Part shown: positions 49,282-57,472 of the stretch, in pieces
Position numbering within the stretch: position 1 is the stretch's first letter
Layout: each line of letters opens with the position of its first letter
Origin: Anderseniella sp963700735
GTDB taxonomy: Bacteria > Pseudomonadota > Alphaproteobacteria > Rhizobiales > Aestuariivirgaceae
NCBI GenBank assembly: GCA_963700735.1
Contig: CAVOYR010000005.1
Location: 372,001-436,000, forward strand
Direction of reading: 5' to 3'
DNA length: 64,000 nucleotides
The notes under the pieces: generated by a model
Told to the model about the DNA's origin: nothing
The model's database searches: none
What the model saw: the letters and a program-made list of their open reading frames with translations, nothing else
Made by a program: the position numbers and the translations under genes

Positions 49282-49362
49282 ATGACCTACGACATGAAAC
49301 TGATGTGCCTGCTGACCACGCTGGGCTGCATGTCTTACCTGTGCAGCCTCGTGCTCGCCTGA
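49282..49362 (+). CDS. 26-residue micro-protein with perfect Shine-Dalgarno
   Basis: ATG 49282 to TGA 49360-49362 encodes MTYDMKLMCLLTTLGCMSYL followed by CSLVLA: three Cys and a single hydrophobic, membrane-compatible segment. It is preceded by AAAGGAGGTGA (49266-49276), an 11-base perfect match to the 16S anti-Shine-Dalgarno, at good spacing (8 bases from GGAGG to ATG). Such a ribosome site is unlikely by chance, so translation is probable. Function unknown. Confidence 0.6.
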   Translation: MTYDMKLMCLLTTLGCMSYLCSLVLA

Positions 49363-49387
49363 GCCCTCCGGCAGTATGGCGCGCTGC

Positions 49388-49504
49388 CTAGCCGGTGACC
49401 GGCAACTGCACGATGACGAGATCGGCATTCGACCGTGCAGGCTGTGTCGCCCACGCGAACACGATCAGGACAGCGGCCAGAATGGCCCATGCCTTAAGGT
49501 TCAT
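49388..49504 (-). CDS. 38-residue exported or membrane peptide
   Basis: On the minus strand ATG 49504 to TAG 49390-49388 encodes MNLKAWAILAAVLIVFAWAT, then QPARSNADLVIVQLPVTG: a textbook signal-peptide or anchor start with a short tail. A GGGAGG Shine-Dalgarno lies about 8 bases upstream. It is convergent with the 26-residue ORF, their stops 25 bases apart. No known family. Confidence 0.55.
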   Translation of the reverse strand: MNLKAWAILAAVLIVFAWATQPARSNADLVIVQLPVTG

Positions 49505-49591
49505 CGATCAAACCTCCCTGGTGCCGCGTCCCGTGTTTCAGGAAGGGCAAGGATGGTCCCAGTATGGTTAATGAAAGGTTAAGGCCCCGGA

Positions 49592-50221
49592 TCAGGCCGC
49601 CGCCGATACCCGCCGCTCGAGTGCTGCGCGCAGCATGCCGTACGGTGCCAGCAGCACCAGCGCCATGGTGACCTTGACCACCAGGTCGCCCAATGCCCAC
49701 GACACCCAGCGCGGAGCCTCCATCGCCAGCACGCCCAGCAGCGGCGCAGGCTGCACGGCGAAGTCCAGCCCCGCCCCGAGGAACGACAGGCTGCCGGCGA
49801 ACGCCAGCGAGAAGAAGATGAAGGTGTCGATGACCGCGCCGAGAACCGACGACACCAGCGGCGCGCGCCACCACAGACCGGCCCGCAGCCGGTCAAAGAT
49901 CGACACGTCCAGCAATTGCGAAATCAGGAACGCCGCGCCCGAGGCAATGGCGATGCGCGGGCTGGCAAGCAGTATCGACATCAGCACAGCAATGGCAAAA
50001 CCCACATACACCACCTTGCGCGCTGCGCCTGCACCAAACAGCTTGTTGGTGAGGTCCGTGACCAGGAACGCGACGGGGAAGGTGAACGCCGCATAGGTCA
50101 GCAGGTCAGCCAGGTTGAGCGCGCCAATCGTGGCGTGCACCGGAAACTGCACCAGGTAGTTTGAGCCTGCAATGATGACGGCCATGGCCGCCACGGCGAT
50201 GAGGAAGTGAGCTGTTTTCAT
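49592..50221 (-). CDS. yhhQ: Queuosine precursor transporter (YhhQ/VUT family)
   Basis: 209 residues with six membrane helices: ALNLADLLTYAAFTFPVAFL, VTDLTNKLFGAGAARKVVY, the GAAFLISQLLDVSIFDRLR signature and SVLGAVIDTFIFFSLAF. The family imports preQ0/preQ1 for queuosine tRNA modification. Adjacent to the unknown 50271-50825 gene on the same strand, 49 bases apart. Confidence 0.9.
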   Translation of the reverse strand: MKTAHFLIAVAAMAVIIAGSNYLVQFPVHATIGALNLADLLTYAAFTFPVAFLVTDLTNKLFGAGAARKVVYVGFAIAVLMSILLASPRIAIASGAAFLISQLLDVSIFDRLRAGLWWRAPLVSSVLGAVIDTFIFFSLAFAGSLSFLGAGLDFAVQPAPLLGVLAMEAPRWVSWALGDLVVKVTMALVLLAPYGMLRAALERRVSAAA

Positions 50222-50270
50222 GATGGGCCGAGCGTTTGACAGGAAACGCTGCCGATTGCAAGACGGTTGC

Positions 50271-50825
50271 TCAGTTCATGCCGCGCCGCAACGCCGCCCT
50301 CAGGATGGAGTGCAGGTCAGCGGTTGCTGACGTGTCGCCGCTGCCTGCTTCATCCAGCCCAAGCAGCGGCTCCAGGTTGCAGGTGATGCCAAGCCCCGCC
50401 TCGTCCAGTGCCAGGCACAGGCTTGTCATCGCATCGGCGAATTCGTCCATGTTGGTCTCCATGGTTGGGCTGAGTTGCATCATGACAGCGAGCGCCTGGT
50501 TGCGCAGGCCGCGTTGCGTCAGGCCAATCGCTGCGAGGGTCAGCGTCTCGAACCGGTTGGCCAGCCGGCACGCGATGGGCCAGGTCACCTCACCGGTCAG
50601 GCCGGCATCGCGCACCGCAAAGCACAGCCGCTCCAGCCCGGTGAACACGCTGCGTGCATGCTGCGGCGGCAACTCGTTCGACAGCACGCTCCAGCCTGCC
50701 TCCCAGCAACTGGCGTCTTCGTAGTGGATGCCGGCAATCCAGCTGCGCAGGCCCGCCAGCACCAGCCGGTCGCCCACCGTGCGCATCGGGTACATGACAG
50801 TCGAGGTATAGGCCTGGTTTGACAT
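50271..50825 (-). CDS. Unrecognised 184-residue protein
   Basis: Soluble, largely helical by composition, no signal peptide. Segments such as MYPMRTVGDRLVLAGLRSWI, GIHYEDASCWEAGWSVLSNE, HARSVFTGLERLCFAVRDAG and MDEFADAMTSLCLALDEAG give no family match by eye. Codon usage and GC fit the neighbours, so it is not an obvious recent import. A 6-bp palindrome with AT flanks lies 23 bases upstream of the start (50843-50868), suggesting a regulated promoter. Possibly co-transcribed with yhhQ downstream. Confidence 0.65.
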   Translation of the reverse strand: MSNQAYTSTVMYPMRTVGDRLVLAGLRSWIAGIHYEDASCWEAGWSVLSNELPPQHARSVFTGLERLCFAVRDAGLTGEVTWPIACRLANRFETLTLAAIGLTQRGLRNQALAVMMQLSPTMETNMDEFADAMTSLCLALDEAGLGITCNLEPLLGLDEAGSGDTSATADLHSILRAALRRGMN

Positions 50826-50842
50826 CTGCCGCAGCCTTCAGT

Positions 50843-50868
50843 TATTTCCGAGTGATTTACTCGGTAAT
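50843..50868. promoter_or_regulatory. Operator-like dyad upstream of the unknown 184-aa gene
   Basis: CCGAGT (50848-50853) and ACTCGG (50859-50864) flank GATTT, and the symmetry extends loosely into ATT/AAT flanks. It sits in a short AT-rich patch just before the minus-strand start codon at 50825, where a dimeric repressor could block transcription. The remainder of 50826-50970 shows nothing else. Confidence 0.4.
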
Positions 50869-50970
50869 ATAGAGAGGCTATCGCTGTCAATCGTGAAAGT
50901 GATTTTAATGCAACAAATTCAATAGTTTGGAACTATTCCAATTCCAATTATGCGCGCCTGGACAAACAGA

Positions 50971-50995
50971 AAGGGCGGCCCGATGGACCGCCCTT
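50971..50995 (-). terminator. Terminator of ndk
   Basis: On the minus strand the stem AAGGGCGG (50995-50988) / CCGCCCTT (50978-50971) is followed by TCTGTTT. It lies about 30 bases past the ndk stop codon. Confidence 0.75.
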
Positions 50996-51024
50996 CGCAA
51001 AAATCCGGCAATGAAACCAGGCCG

Positions 51025-51447
51025 TCAGCCGACGATTTCAGCGGCTGTGAAGTTCTGGCCGATCTCGATCGCTGCATTCTCTTCGCTGTCGGAACCGTGC
51101 ACCGAGTTGGCCTCGATGGACTCGGCGTGTTCCTTGCGGATGGTGCCGGCATCGGCATTGGCCGGGTTGGTTGCGCCCATCACCTTGCGATAGGCGGCAA
51201 CGGCGTCTTCGCCTTCCAGAACCTGCACGACGATCGGGCCGGAGATCATGAAGTTGACCAGTTCCATGTAGAACGGGCGTTCCTTGTGGACCGCGTAGAA
51301 TTCCTTGGCCTGGGCCTCGGACCAGTGCACCCGCTTCTGGGCAATGATGCGCAGGCCGGCGTCTTCGATCATGGCGTTGATCTTGCCGGTGATGTTGCGC
51401 CGGGTGGCGTCGGGCTTGATGATGGAGAAAGTGCGCTGGACGGCCAT
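51025..51447 (-). CDS. ndk: Nucleoside diphosphate kinase
   Basis: 140 residues, full length. Active-site His118-region NSVHGSDSEENAAIEI with the NxxHGSD motif, start RTFSIIKPDATRRN and MISGPIVVQVLEGEDAV. Transfers gamma phosphates between NTPs and NDPs in the cytoplasm. GAAGGAACG ribosome-binding region upstream. Confidence 0.97.
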   Translation of the reverse strand: MAVQRTFSIIKPDATRRNITGKINAMIEDAGLRIIAQKRVHWSEAQAKEFYAVHKERPFYMELVNFMISGPIVVQVLEGEDAVAAYRKVMGATNPANADAGTIRKEHAESIEANSVHGSDSEENAAIEIGQNFTAAEIVG

Positions 51448-51542
51448 CGGTCGTTCCTTCTTGTGCGGTTGGGTGGGAAGTTGGTCGGGTTGGCGCGCTT
51501 ATAGCCGCGCGGGCTTGCGACTTCAAGCCGTGCAGACGGGTA

Positions 51543-51572
51543 CGCGGTGCCCCGCGACAACAGGGCACCGCG
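51543..51572. terminator. Inverted repeat downstream of OmpA-family gene 1
   Basis: Perfect 10-bp arms CGCGGTGCCC (51543-51552) and GGGCACCGCG (51563-51572) between the ndk start and the end of the 51597-53633 gene. Fits a terminator stem for the minus-strand gene, though no U run follows. Confidence 0.5.
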
Positions 51573-51596
51573 CATGGTGACTACGGCAAGTCAGGC

Positions 51597-53633
51597 TTAC
51601 TGGCGGGCCAGCAGCGGGGTGATGCGGCGGATCGAGACGCGGCGGTTTTCCGCCTCGGCTGCTTCCGTCGGGATCTTCGGGTACAACTCGCCCCGGCCAA
51701 CCGTGGCCAGGTTTTCATCGGAGATGCTGAAGTACTCCATCAGCGACTGCTTCACCGCATCGGCGCGCTCCTGCGACAGCTTCATGTTGGCTGCTTCAGT
51801 ACCCACGGCATCGGTATGCCCCTCGATCAGGAACACCTCATCCGGGCTGCCTGCCACGATGCGTTCGATGGTGCTGCCGAGGCGTTCAAGCTGCGGCAGT
51901 TCCTCTTCGCGAATGAATGCCTCGCCAAAGCCGAAACTCACCGTATCCAGTTCAATGCCCGGCACCGAATAGCGAAGCCGCGGGCGTTCCCGGAACTGCT
52001 CGACCGTGTAGCGCCGGTCAGACTCCACCAGCGGCGGTGCCGTCAGCCAGTCTTCCAGCTCCTCATCATAGGCTTCCGCCGCCGCAATGTTCGGACGGCT
52101 GCGGATGGCCGCACTGGCAATCGCGCCTGCAGCAATGGCCAGCGCAAAGGCCGGATCGTTCAGCCTGTCACGACGGCGGTCGCGGCGATTGCCATAACGG
52201 TCACGCAATGCCTGACGGTCGTCCCGGATGCGGTTGGTGATGCGCTCGCGCTGGCGATCATTCAGGCTGTCGATGCGCAATGCGCGGCGGTTGGCCTCGA
52301 TGCGCCGCTCAAGTGCGCGTGCGGTCAGGTCATCAGCTGCCCGCTGGTCTTCCATAAGATCGCGCAGCGTCAGCTGGTCACCGCGCATCGGCAGGTCATT
52401 GGAGCGGCGGCGGTCATCGCCATCGCCATCACGATCAGCATTGCGGCCGTCGCGGCGCTGCTCGTTGCCGCGGGTGGCGACCCGCGAACGGATTTCGCGG
52501 CGGTCGGCCTGCAAGATGCCGGTCAGCTGCTTGCGTTGCTGGTCATCCAGCCCTTCAGTGGCCAGCAAGCCACGGGTTTCCTGGATACGGTTGCGCAATT
52601 CATCGTCCGTCATCTGGCCGGCGTCACGATTGTCGCTCGTCACCTCGTTGACCTTGGCGGACACGTCCATGTTGCCCACGCTGACGCCGGTGCTGGCGGC
52701 GATTCGGGCATTCAGTTCCTGCTGGTCGGCCTGCATCTTCTGCTGCAGGTCGCGCCGCTGCCTGCGCGGCGTCTGGTCATTGGCTGACAGTTCTTCAGCC
52801 GCTCGGATGCGATCACGCAGCGCAGAGTTTGTCAGCTCTGCCGGTGGGCGATCATCACCGAGAACGGTATCTGCGGTGAACTGCGGTGTGGGATCCTGCT
52901 CAACCTGCTGGGCCTGAGCGGGCGTGCCTTCCTCCGTTTGAGGCTGGGCGGGCGCGGCTTCCCCGGTAGCGGCCGGAGCCTGTTCACCGGTTGCGGGCGC
53001 CTGCTCTGTCACGGCCGGGGCCTGTTCACCGGCAGCCGGAGCCTGTTCACCCGTAGCTGGCGCCTGCTCGGTTACGGCGGGGGCCTGTTCGGTCGCTGCG
53101 GGTTGTTCTTCAGCGGCCTTCTTTTTCTTGCGGTCCTTCTTGGCGGGCTGCTCGGCCTGCTGGTCGGTGGCAGCAGGAGCCTGCTCAGGTGCAGGTGCAG
53201 CCTCTTCGGTTGCAGGAGCTTGTTCAGGTGCGGGAGCGGCCTCCTCGGTTGCAGCAGGAGCCTGTTCAGGTGCGGGAGCGGCTTCCTCGGTGGCAGCAGG
53301 AGCCTGCTCAGGTGCAGGTGCAGCCTCCTCGGTGGCAGCCGGAGCCTGCTCGGGCGCGGGCGCAGCTTCCTCGGTTGCAGCTGGAGCCTGCTCGGGCGCG
53401 GGCGCAGCTTCCTCGGTGGCAGCTGGAGCCTGCTCAGGGGCGGGAGCGGCCTCCTCGGTTTCAGCCGGAGCCTGCTCGGGCGCGGGCGCAGCTTCCTCGG
53501 TGGCAGCAGGAGCCTGCTCGGTTGCAGGAGCCTGTTCTTCCGTCGGTTGCGTCTGTGCGAATGCCGGTTGATGCGCAGCAACCATGATTGCGACTGCGGC
53601 AGCACCTGCCATGAGATGATGAGCAAATTTCAT
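51597..53633 (-). CDS. OmpA-family protein with Pro/Ala/Glu tandem repeats
   Basis: 678 residues. Signal peptide (MKFAHHLMAGAAAVAIMVAA, cleavage near AFA-QT). Residues about 30-170 are about eight copies of a 13-residue unit of the type APAPEQAPAATEE, then a Lys-rich break and EQAPATGEQAP repeats to about 250. The middle (about 260-490) is Arg-rich and helical, with several related units (LRDRIRAAEEL, LRNRIQETRGLLA, LERRIEANRRAL). The C-terminal OmpA domain (about 545-678) has EVFLIEGHTDAVGTEAAN and NMKLSQERADAVKQSLMEY, the peptidoglycan-binding signature. No beta-barrel is seen. Paralogue of the next gene. Confidence 0.85.
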   Translation of the reverse strand: MKFAHHLMAGAAAVAIMVAAHQPAFAQTQPTEEQAPATEQAPAATEEAAPAPEQAPAETEEAAPAPEQAPAATEEAAPAPEQAPAATEEAAPAPEQAPAATEEAAPAPEQAPAATEEAAPAPEQAPAATEEAAPAPEQAPATEEAAPAPEQAPAATDQQAEQPAKKDRKKKKAAEEQPAATEQAPAVTEQAPATGEQAPAAGEQAPAVTEQAPATGEQAPAATGEAAPAQPQTEEGTPAQAQQVEQDPTPQFTADTVLGDDRPPAELTNSALRDRIRAAEELSANDQTPRRQRRDLQQKMQADQQELNARIAASTGVSVGNMDVSAKVNEVTSDNRDAGQMTDDELRNRIQETRGLLATEGLDDQQRKQLTGILQADRREIRSRVATRGNEQRRDGRNADRDGDGDDRRRSNDLPMRGDQLTLRDLMEDQRAADDLTARALERRIEANRRALRIDSLNDRQRERITNRIRDDRQALRDRYGNRRDRRRDRLNDPAFALAIAAGAIASAAIRSRPNIAAAEAYDEELEDWLTAPPLVESDRRYTVEQFRERPRLRYSVPGIELDTVSFGFGEAFIREEELPQLERLGSTIERIVAGSPDEVFLIEGHTDAVGTEAANMKLSQERADAVKQSLMEYFSISDENLATVGRGELYPKIPTEAAEAENRRVSIRRITPLLARQ

Positions 53634-53738
53634 AGATGTTCCTCGGTTTCAGTCAGCCAGTGGTCAGCCACAGACCATCCACGCCCCTACACGCTGGTTT
53701 TCCAAACGCGCCAGCGGCAAAAACGTTGCAAGAATTCT

Positions 53739-53761
53739 CCCGGCAACGAGGCGTTGCCGGG
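53739..53761. terminator. Perfect hairpin between the two OmpA-family genes
   Basis: CCCGGCAACG (53739-53748) and CGTTGCCGGG (53752-53761) with a 3-base loop, 22 bases downstream of the 53783-55822 gene on its strand. The stem alone is strong; a weak U-containing stretch follows on the minus strand. Confidence 0.65.
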
Positions 53762-53782
53762 ACGTGTTTGAATGTGACGCGA

Positions 53783-55822
53783 TCAGTTGCCCGCCAGCAT
53801 CGGGGTGATGCGGCGGATGGTGACGCGGCGGTTCTCGGGTTCTTCGAGATCGGTCTCGATCTTCAGGAACTCCTCGCCGTAGCCGACCGTCTCGATGTTG
53901 CCCGCCTCGATATTGAAGTACTGCAACATCGCTTCACGCACCGCGTTTGCCCGCTTGGTCGACAGATCCAGGTTGTAGGATGCAGACCCCACCGCGTCGG
54001 TGTGGCCTTCGATCAGGAACACCTCGTCGGGGTTGGCCGACACGATGCGCTCGATTATCTGGCCGATGCGCTCAAGCTGCGGGATTTCCTCTTCCCGCAC
54101 GAAGGCCTCGTTGAAGCCGAAGCGGATGGTGTCCACCTCGATGGCTGGCATGAAATCCCGGATCCGCGGATTGGTGCGGAATTCCGACCGGTTGTAACGC
54201 CGCTCGATGCGCCGCGTCGGAGGCGCGGTAAGCTGGTTCTGCAGCAGCTCATCATCGGCTTCCGCCGCCGCGATGTCGTCGCGGGCGCGGAAGTCACGGC
54301 CCGTTGGAATGCGGATCACGGTGGTGCGGTCACGCAGCCGGTCGCGGCGTTCACTTCGCCCGGCGATCAGGCGGTCACGCTTCTCACGCCGCGCCTCACG
54401 CAGGATATTGCGGACCTGCTGTTCCACATCCGGGCGCAGTCCCCTTGCATCAAGCAGCGCTTGCGCGGAGATGATGCGCTGCTGCAACTGCCTGTCGTTG
54501 AGCCTGGAAGCCGGACGGCGATCCCCCAGCAGTTCGCGCGCATCCTGGCGGGCCTCGCGGCGCTCCTCGCGGTTCTCGCTGCGCTGCGCCACACGGGTGC
54601 GCAGTTCATCGGCATCCTGACGCGCCATCCGGCGGATTTGCCTGAACAGGTCGCGATCAAGGTCCCGGTTGCCCATCAGCGAGCGGCCCAACTCCAGCCG
54701 GTTGCGCAGTTCACGATTGTCAAGCGCCGACGCATTGCGGTTATCACGCAACAACTGCCGGGCCTGGCGGTTCACGTTGCCACCGCCCGCACCTGCATTG
54801 TTGTCAGGCTGCTGAGGCTGGCCCGCGTTCTGGCGGCGCTGGCGTTCATTCGCGGCCTGCTGCACACGCTCCCGCACCCGGTTCTGGATGTTGCCGCGCA
54901 AGCCCTGCTGCAACAATTCCCTGCCCTGCTGGATGGCACGGCCAAGCTGCCGGTCGTTCAACTGACCGAGATTGTCCGTCGAACGCAGGTACTGCCGTGC
55001 CGCCTGGTTGGCATTGCCGCCATCATCAGCGGGTTGCTGTACCTGTGGCTGCTGCGGCTGTTGAGGCTGGCCCGCGTTCTGGCGGCGCTGGCGTTCATTG
55101 GCGGCCTGCTGCACACGCTCCTGCACCCGGTTCTGGATGTTGCCGCGCAAGCCCTGCTGCAACAGCTCCTGGCCCTGCTGGATGGCCCGGCCAAGCTGGC
55201 GGTCGTTCAACTGACCGAGATTGTCCGTCGAACGCAGGTACTGCCGCGCCGCCTGGTTGGCATTGCCGCCATCATTAGCGGGTTGCTGAACCTGTGGCTG
55301 CTGCGGCTGTTGAGGCTGCTGGGTGGCATTCTGGCGGCGCTGGCGTTCATTGGCGGCCTGCTGCACTCGATCCTGAACGCGGTTCTGGATGTTGCCGCGC
55401 AAGCCCTGCTGCAACAATTCCCTGCCCTGCTGGATGGCGCGGCCAAGCTGGCGGTCGTTCAACTGGCCGAGATTGTCCGTCGAGCGCAGGTACTGCCGCG
55501 CCGCCTGATTGGCATTGCCGCCATCATCGGCGGGTTGCTGAACCTGTGGCTGCTGCTGTTGCTGCTGAGGCTGCGCCTGTTGCTGTTGTTGCTGGCCACT
55601 GCGGCGGGCAGCGAGCTCGCGCTGGATCTGCTGGATGCGGCGCGCCGTCAGTGCTTCGGACAGGGTGCTGTTGCCGCCCTGAAGCTGCTGCAGCATCTGC
55701 TCAAGCTGCTGGTCGCTCATGTTGCTGAACCGGCCCTGGGCCTCGCCCGTCACCGGCAGCGCCATTGTGCCTGCAAGCATCGTCATCGCGGTAAACGCAA
55801 ACAGCCGTTGGCGAAGCGTCAT
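53783..55822 (-). CDS. OmpA-family protein with Gln/Asn-rich tandem repeats
   Basis: 679 residues from ATG 55822 (GGAGGATACTAC upstream); the frame extending to 56101 overlaps the divergent gene and lacks a signal. Signal peptide TLRQRLFAFTAMTMLAGTMA, a Gln-rich stretch (up to six Gln in a row), then three tandem 83-84-residue units (GNANQAARQYLRSTDNLGQL, NDRQLGRAIQQGRELLQQGL, RGNIQNRVQ..QAANERQRRQ), an Arg-rich helical middle and a C-terminal OmpA domain (EVFLIEGHTDAVGSASYNLD, LSTKRANAVREAMLQYF). The middle and end resemble the neighbouring OmpA-family protein, so the pair arose by duplication and then gained different repeats. Probable peptidoglycan-bound envelope protein. Confidence 0.85.
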   Translation of the reverse strand: MTLRQRLFAFTAMTMLAGTMALPVTGEAQGRFSNMSDQQLEQMLQQLQGGNSTLSEALTARRIQQIQRELAARRSGQQQQQQAQPQQQQQQPQVQQPADDGGNANQAARQYLRSTDNLGQLNDRQLGRAIQQGRELLQQGLRGNIQNRVQDRVQQAANERQRRQNATQQPQQPQQPQVQQPANDGGNANQAARQYLRSTDNLGQLNDRQLGRAIQQGQELLQQGLRGNIQNRVQERVQQAANERQRRQNAGQPQQPQQPQVQQPADDGGNANQAARQYLRSTDNLGQLNDRQLGRAIQQGRELLQQGLRGNIQNRVRERVQQAANERQRRQNAGQPQQPDNNAGAGGGNVNRQARQLLRDNRNASALDNRELRNRLELGRSLMGNRDLDRDLFRQIRRMARQDADELRTRVAQRSENREERREARQDARELLGDRRPASRLNDRQLQQRIISAQALLDARGLRPDVEQQVRNILREARREKRDRLIAGRSERRDRLRDRTTVIRIPTGRDFRARDDIAAAEADDELLQNQLTAPPTRRIERRYNRSEFRTNPRIRDFMPAIEVDTIRFGFNEAFVREEEIPQLERIGQIIERIVSANPDEVFLIEGHTDAVGSASYNLDLSTKRANAVREAMLQYFNIEAGNIETVGYGEEFLKIETDLEEPENRRVTIRRITPMLAGN
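54827..55577. repeat. Three in-gene tandem repeats of 249-252 bp
   Basis: On the + strand the landmark TTCTGGCGGCGCTGGCGTTC recurs at 54828, 55077 and 55329, giving periods of 249 and 252 bases (83 and 84 codons). Units differ at few positions, so the expansion is recent or homogenised. Confidence 0.8.
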
Positions 55823-55910
55823 GTAGTATCCTCCTGGAATCAGCCTGCCATCGTTGCAGGCTTGTTGCTCATAATGACACCCATCGTGGCAAAACGGAGA
55901 TGAACCCACC

Positions 55911-56294
55911 ATGAACCCGATTGAATATGCCGATGCATCACCGGAAGTTCGCGCAACGTATGATGACATCATGACGACGCGCGGCGTGAAGGACGTGAAC
56001 AACTTCTGGAAACATCTCGCCAACGAACCGCGCATGCTTGCCCACGTGTGGCAGTCGCTGAAGGACATCATGGGCAACGGCGCGCTCGACCCGCTGACCA
56101 AGGAACTGGTCTACGTGGCCATCTCGATGACCAACAACTGCGAGTACTGCATGGCCAGCCACGGCGCTGCGGCCCGCGCAAAGGGGGCAAGTGAGGCCAT
56201 GATGAACGAGTTGATCGCCGTCGTGGGCCTTGCCAACATGACCAACCGGCTGGCCAACGCCTACAAGGTGCCGGTGGACGACGCGTTCAGGTGA
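55911..56294 (+). CDS. Carboxymuconolactone decarboxylase/AhpD-like protein
   Basis: 127 residues. Contains the AhpD-type redox motif CEYCMASHGAAARAKG (Cys-X-X-Cys and His), preceded by DPLTKELVYVAISMTNN. Members act as alkylhydroperoxidase reductases or gamma-carboxymuconolactone decarboxylases; the CxxC favours a peroxidase-type role. Divergent from the OmpA-family gene. The start MNPIEYADASPEVRATYDDI is typical of the family. Confidence 0.85.
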   Translation: MNPIEYADASPEVRATYDDIMTTRGVKDVNNFWKHLANEPRMLAHVWQSLKDIMGNGALDPLTKELVYVAISMTNNCEYCMASHGAAARAKGASEAMMNELIAVVGLANMTNRLANAYKVPVDDAFR

Positions 56295-56364
56295 CGTTCA
56301 GGAACCCTGCTGCAAGTTCCGTCATGCCTCTCACGGCAGCACATTTGCAAAAAGGACTGGAACA

Positions 56365-56832
56365 ATGACCACTCTGACTTTGGTTCGGCAGGCCACTGCC
56401 GCAGTCGCAATCACAGCGGCGCTCACGCTGCCCGCTGTGACGGCCCACGCCCAGGAGGCCGTGTTCGGCCGTGGCGTCTACTGGTTCCACAACGACTCGG
56501 CAATGACCATCCTGCGCGACGGCCGCTCGCTGCAGATCCGCTATGCCGACCCGCGAAGCGGTCTTGGCAGGCACGGCATTCGCCGCGGCACGGTTCTGTT
56601 CAGGGGCCAAATCACCGGCCGCCGGATCAGGGGCACTGCCTACACCTTCAAGCGCGGCTGCCAGCCCGCCTCCTACAATGTTTCCGGCAGGCTGGTCAGC
56701 GAGGGCTACGGCGTGAATACCATCGTGCTGAACGGTGCAGCGCCGGTTCGCGAGGGCTGCGAGGTTGTCGGCTACACCCGCAACAGCTCCAACGCGCGGC
56801 TGGAATTCGGCTACGGCGGCACCGGCGACTGA
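56365..56832 (+). CDS. Secreted protein, unknown function
   Basis: 155 residues. Signal peptide (LVRQATAAVAITAALTLPAV, cleavage near AHAQ), mature beta-rich chain (VFGRGVYWFHNDSAMTILRD, SLQIRYADPR, GTVLFRGQITGRRIRGTAYT, YNVSGRLV) with two Cys. Resembles small periplasmic proteins of Hyphomicrobiales with no assigned role. AAAGGACTGGAAC upstream. Convergent with gpx, stops 13 bases apart. Confidence 0.65.
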   Translation: MTTLTLVRQATAAVAITAALTLPAVTAHAQEAVFGRGVYWFHNDSAMTILRDGRSLQIRYADPRSGLGRHGIRRGTVLFRGQITGRRIRGTAYTFKRGCQPASYNVSGRLVSEGYGVNTIVLNGAAPVREGCEVVGYTRNSSNARLEFGYGGTGD

Positions 56833-56845
56833 CCCGGTCACCTTG

Positions 56846-57412
56846 TCACGAGCGCGGCAGGACTGCCTCGATTGCCGCCTTGACTTCGGCCGACTCTGGT
56901 TCGACCCGGCTCGGGAAGGTTGAGGCAATGCGCCCATCCGGTGCCAGCAGTATCTTGTGGAAGTTCCAGCGCGGCACAGCCGCCGCACCACCACTTTCCC
57001 TGGCCCAGCGGTAAAAATCGTGGGCCTTGCTGCCTGACACCGTGGTCCGGTCGGCCAGCGGAAAGGTGACGCCATAGTTGAGCTGGCAAAAATTCCTGAT
57101 TTCCTCGCCCTTCAGCGGTTCCTGCCCGCCAAAGTCGTTCGACGGCACGCCGACAATCGTCAGCCCATTCTCGCGATATTGCGCCCAGATCTTTTCCAGG
57201 CCCGCATACTGGCCGGTATAGCCGCATTCGCTGGCCGTGTTGACGACCAGCATGGCCCGGCCGGCAAACTGGCCGAGCGGCAGGGGCTTGCCGTCGAACC
57301 CGTCAAACGTGAACGCGAAACCGTTGCTGCCCGCTGCAAACGCTGCGCCAACGCTTGAAAGCGCACCTGCGGATGTGGCAAGGGTCAGCGTGAACTGGCG
57401 GCGTGTCATCAT
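56846..57412 (-). CDS. Glutathione peroxidase with Tat-like signal
   Basis: 188 residues. Thioredoxin-fold core with peroxidatic Cys in NTASECGYTGQYAGLEKIW, then GVPSNDFGGQEP and a WNFHKILLAPDGRI end. The N-terminus MMTRRQFTLTLATSAGALSS has a twin-arginine motif (TRRQFTL), so export in folded form is likely; most bacterial homologues are cytoplasmic. It reduces peroxides, in practice often with thioredoxin. Confidence 0.9.
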   Translation of the reverse strand: MMTRRQFTLTLATSAGALSSVGAAFAAGSNGFAFTFDGFDGKPLPLGQFAGRAMLVVNTASECGYTGQYAGLEKIWAQYRENGLTIVGVPSNDFGGQEPLKGEEIRNFCQLNYGVTFPLADRTTVSGSKAHDFYRWARESGGAAAVPRWNFHKILLAPDGRIASTFPSRVEPESAEVKAAIEAVLPRS

Positions 57413-57472
57413 GTGGATCGATCCTCATTGCGGGCAATGCCGTACCAACGCAGTTTCAGGACCGCAAGTTTC

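Noticed and set aside
53636..55903. 755-residue open frame on the + strand
   Set aside because: Antisense of the Gln-rich OmpA-family gene; the apparent Leu-rich repeats mirror its Gln codons.
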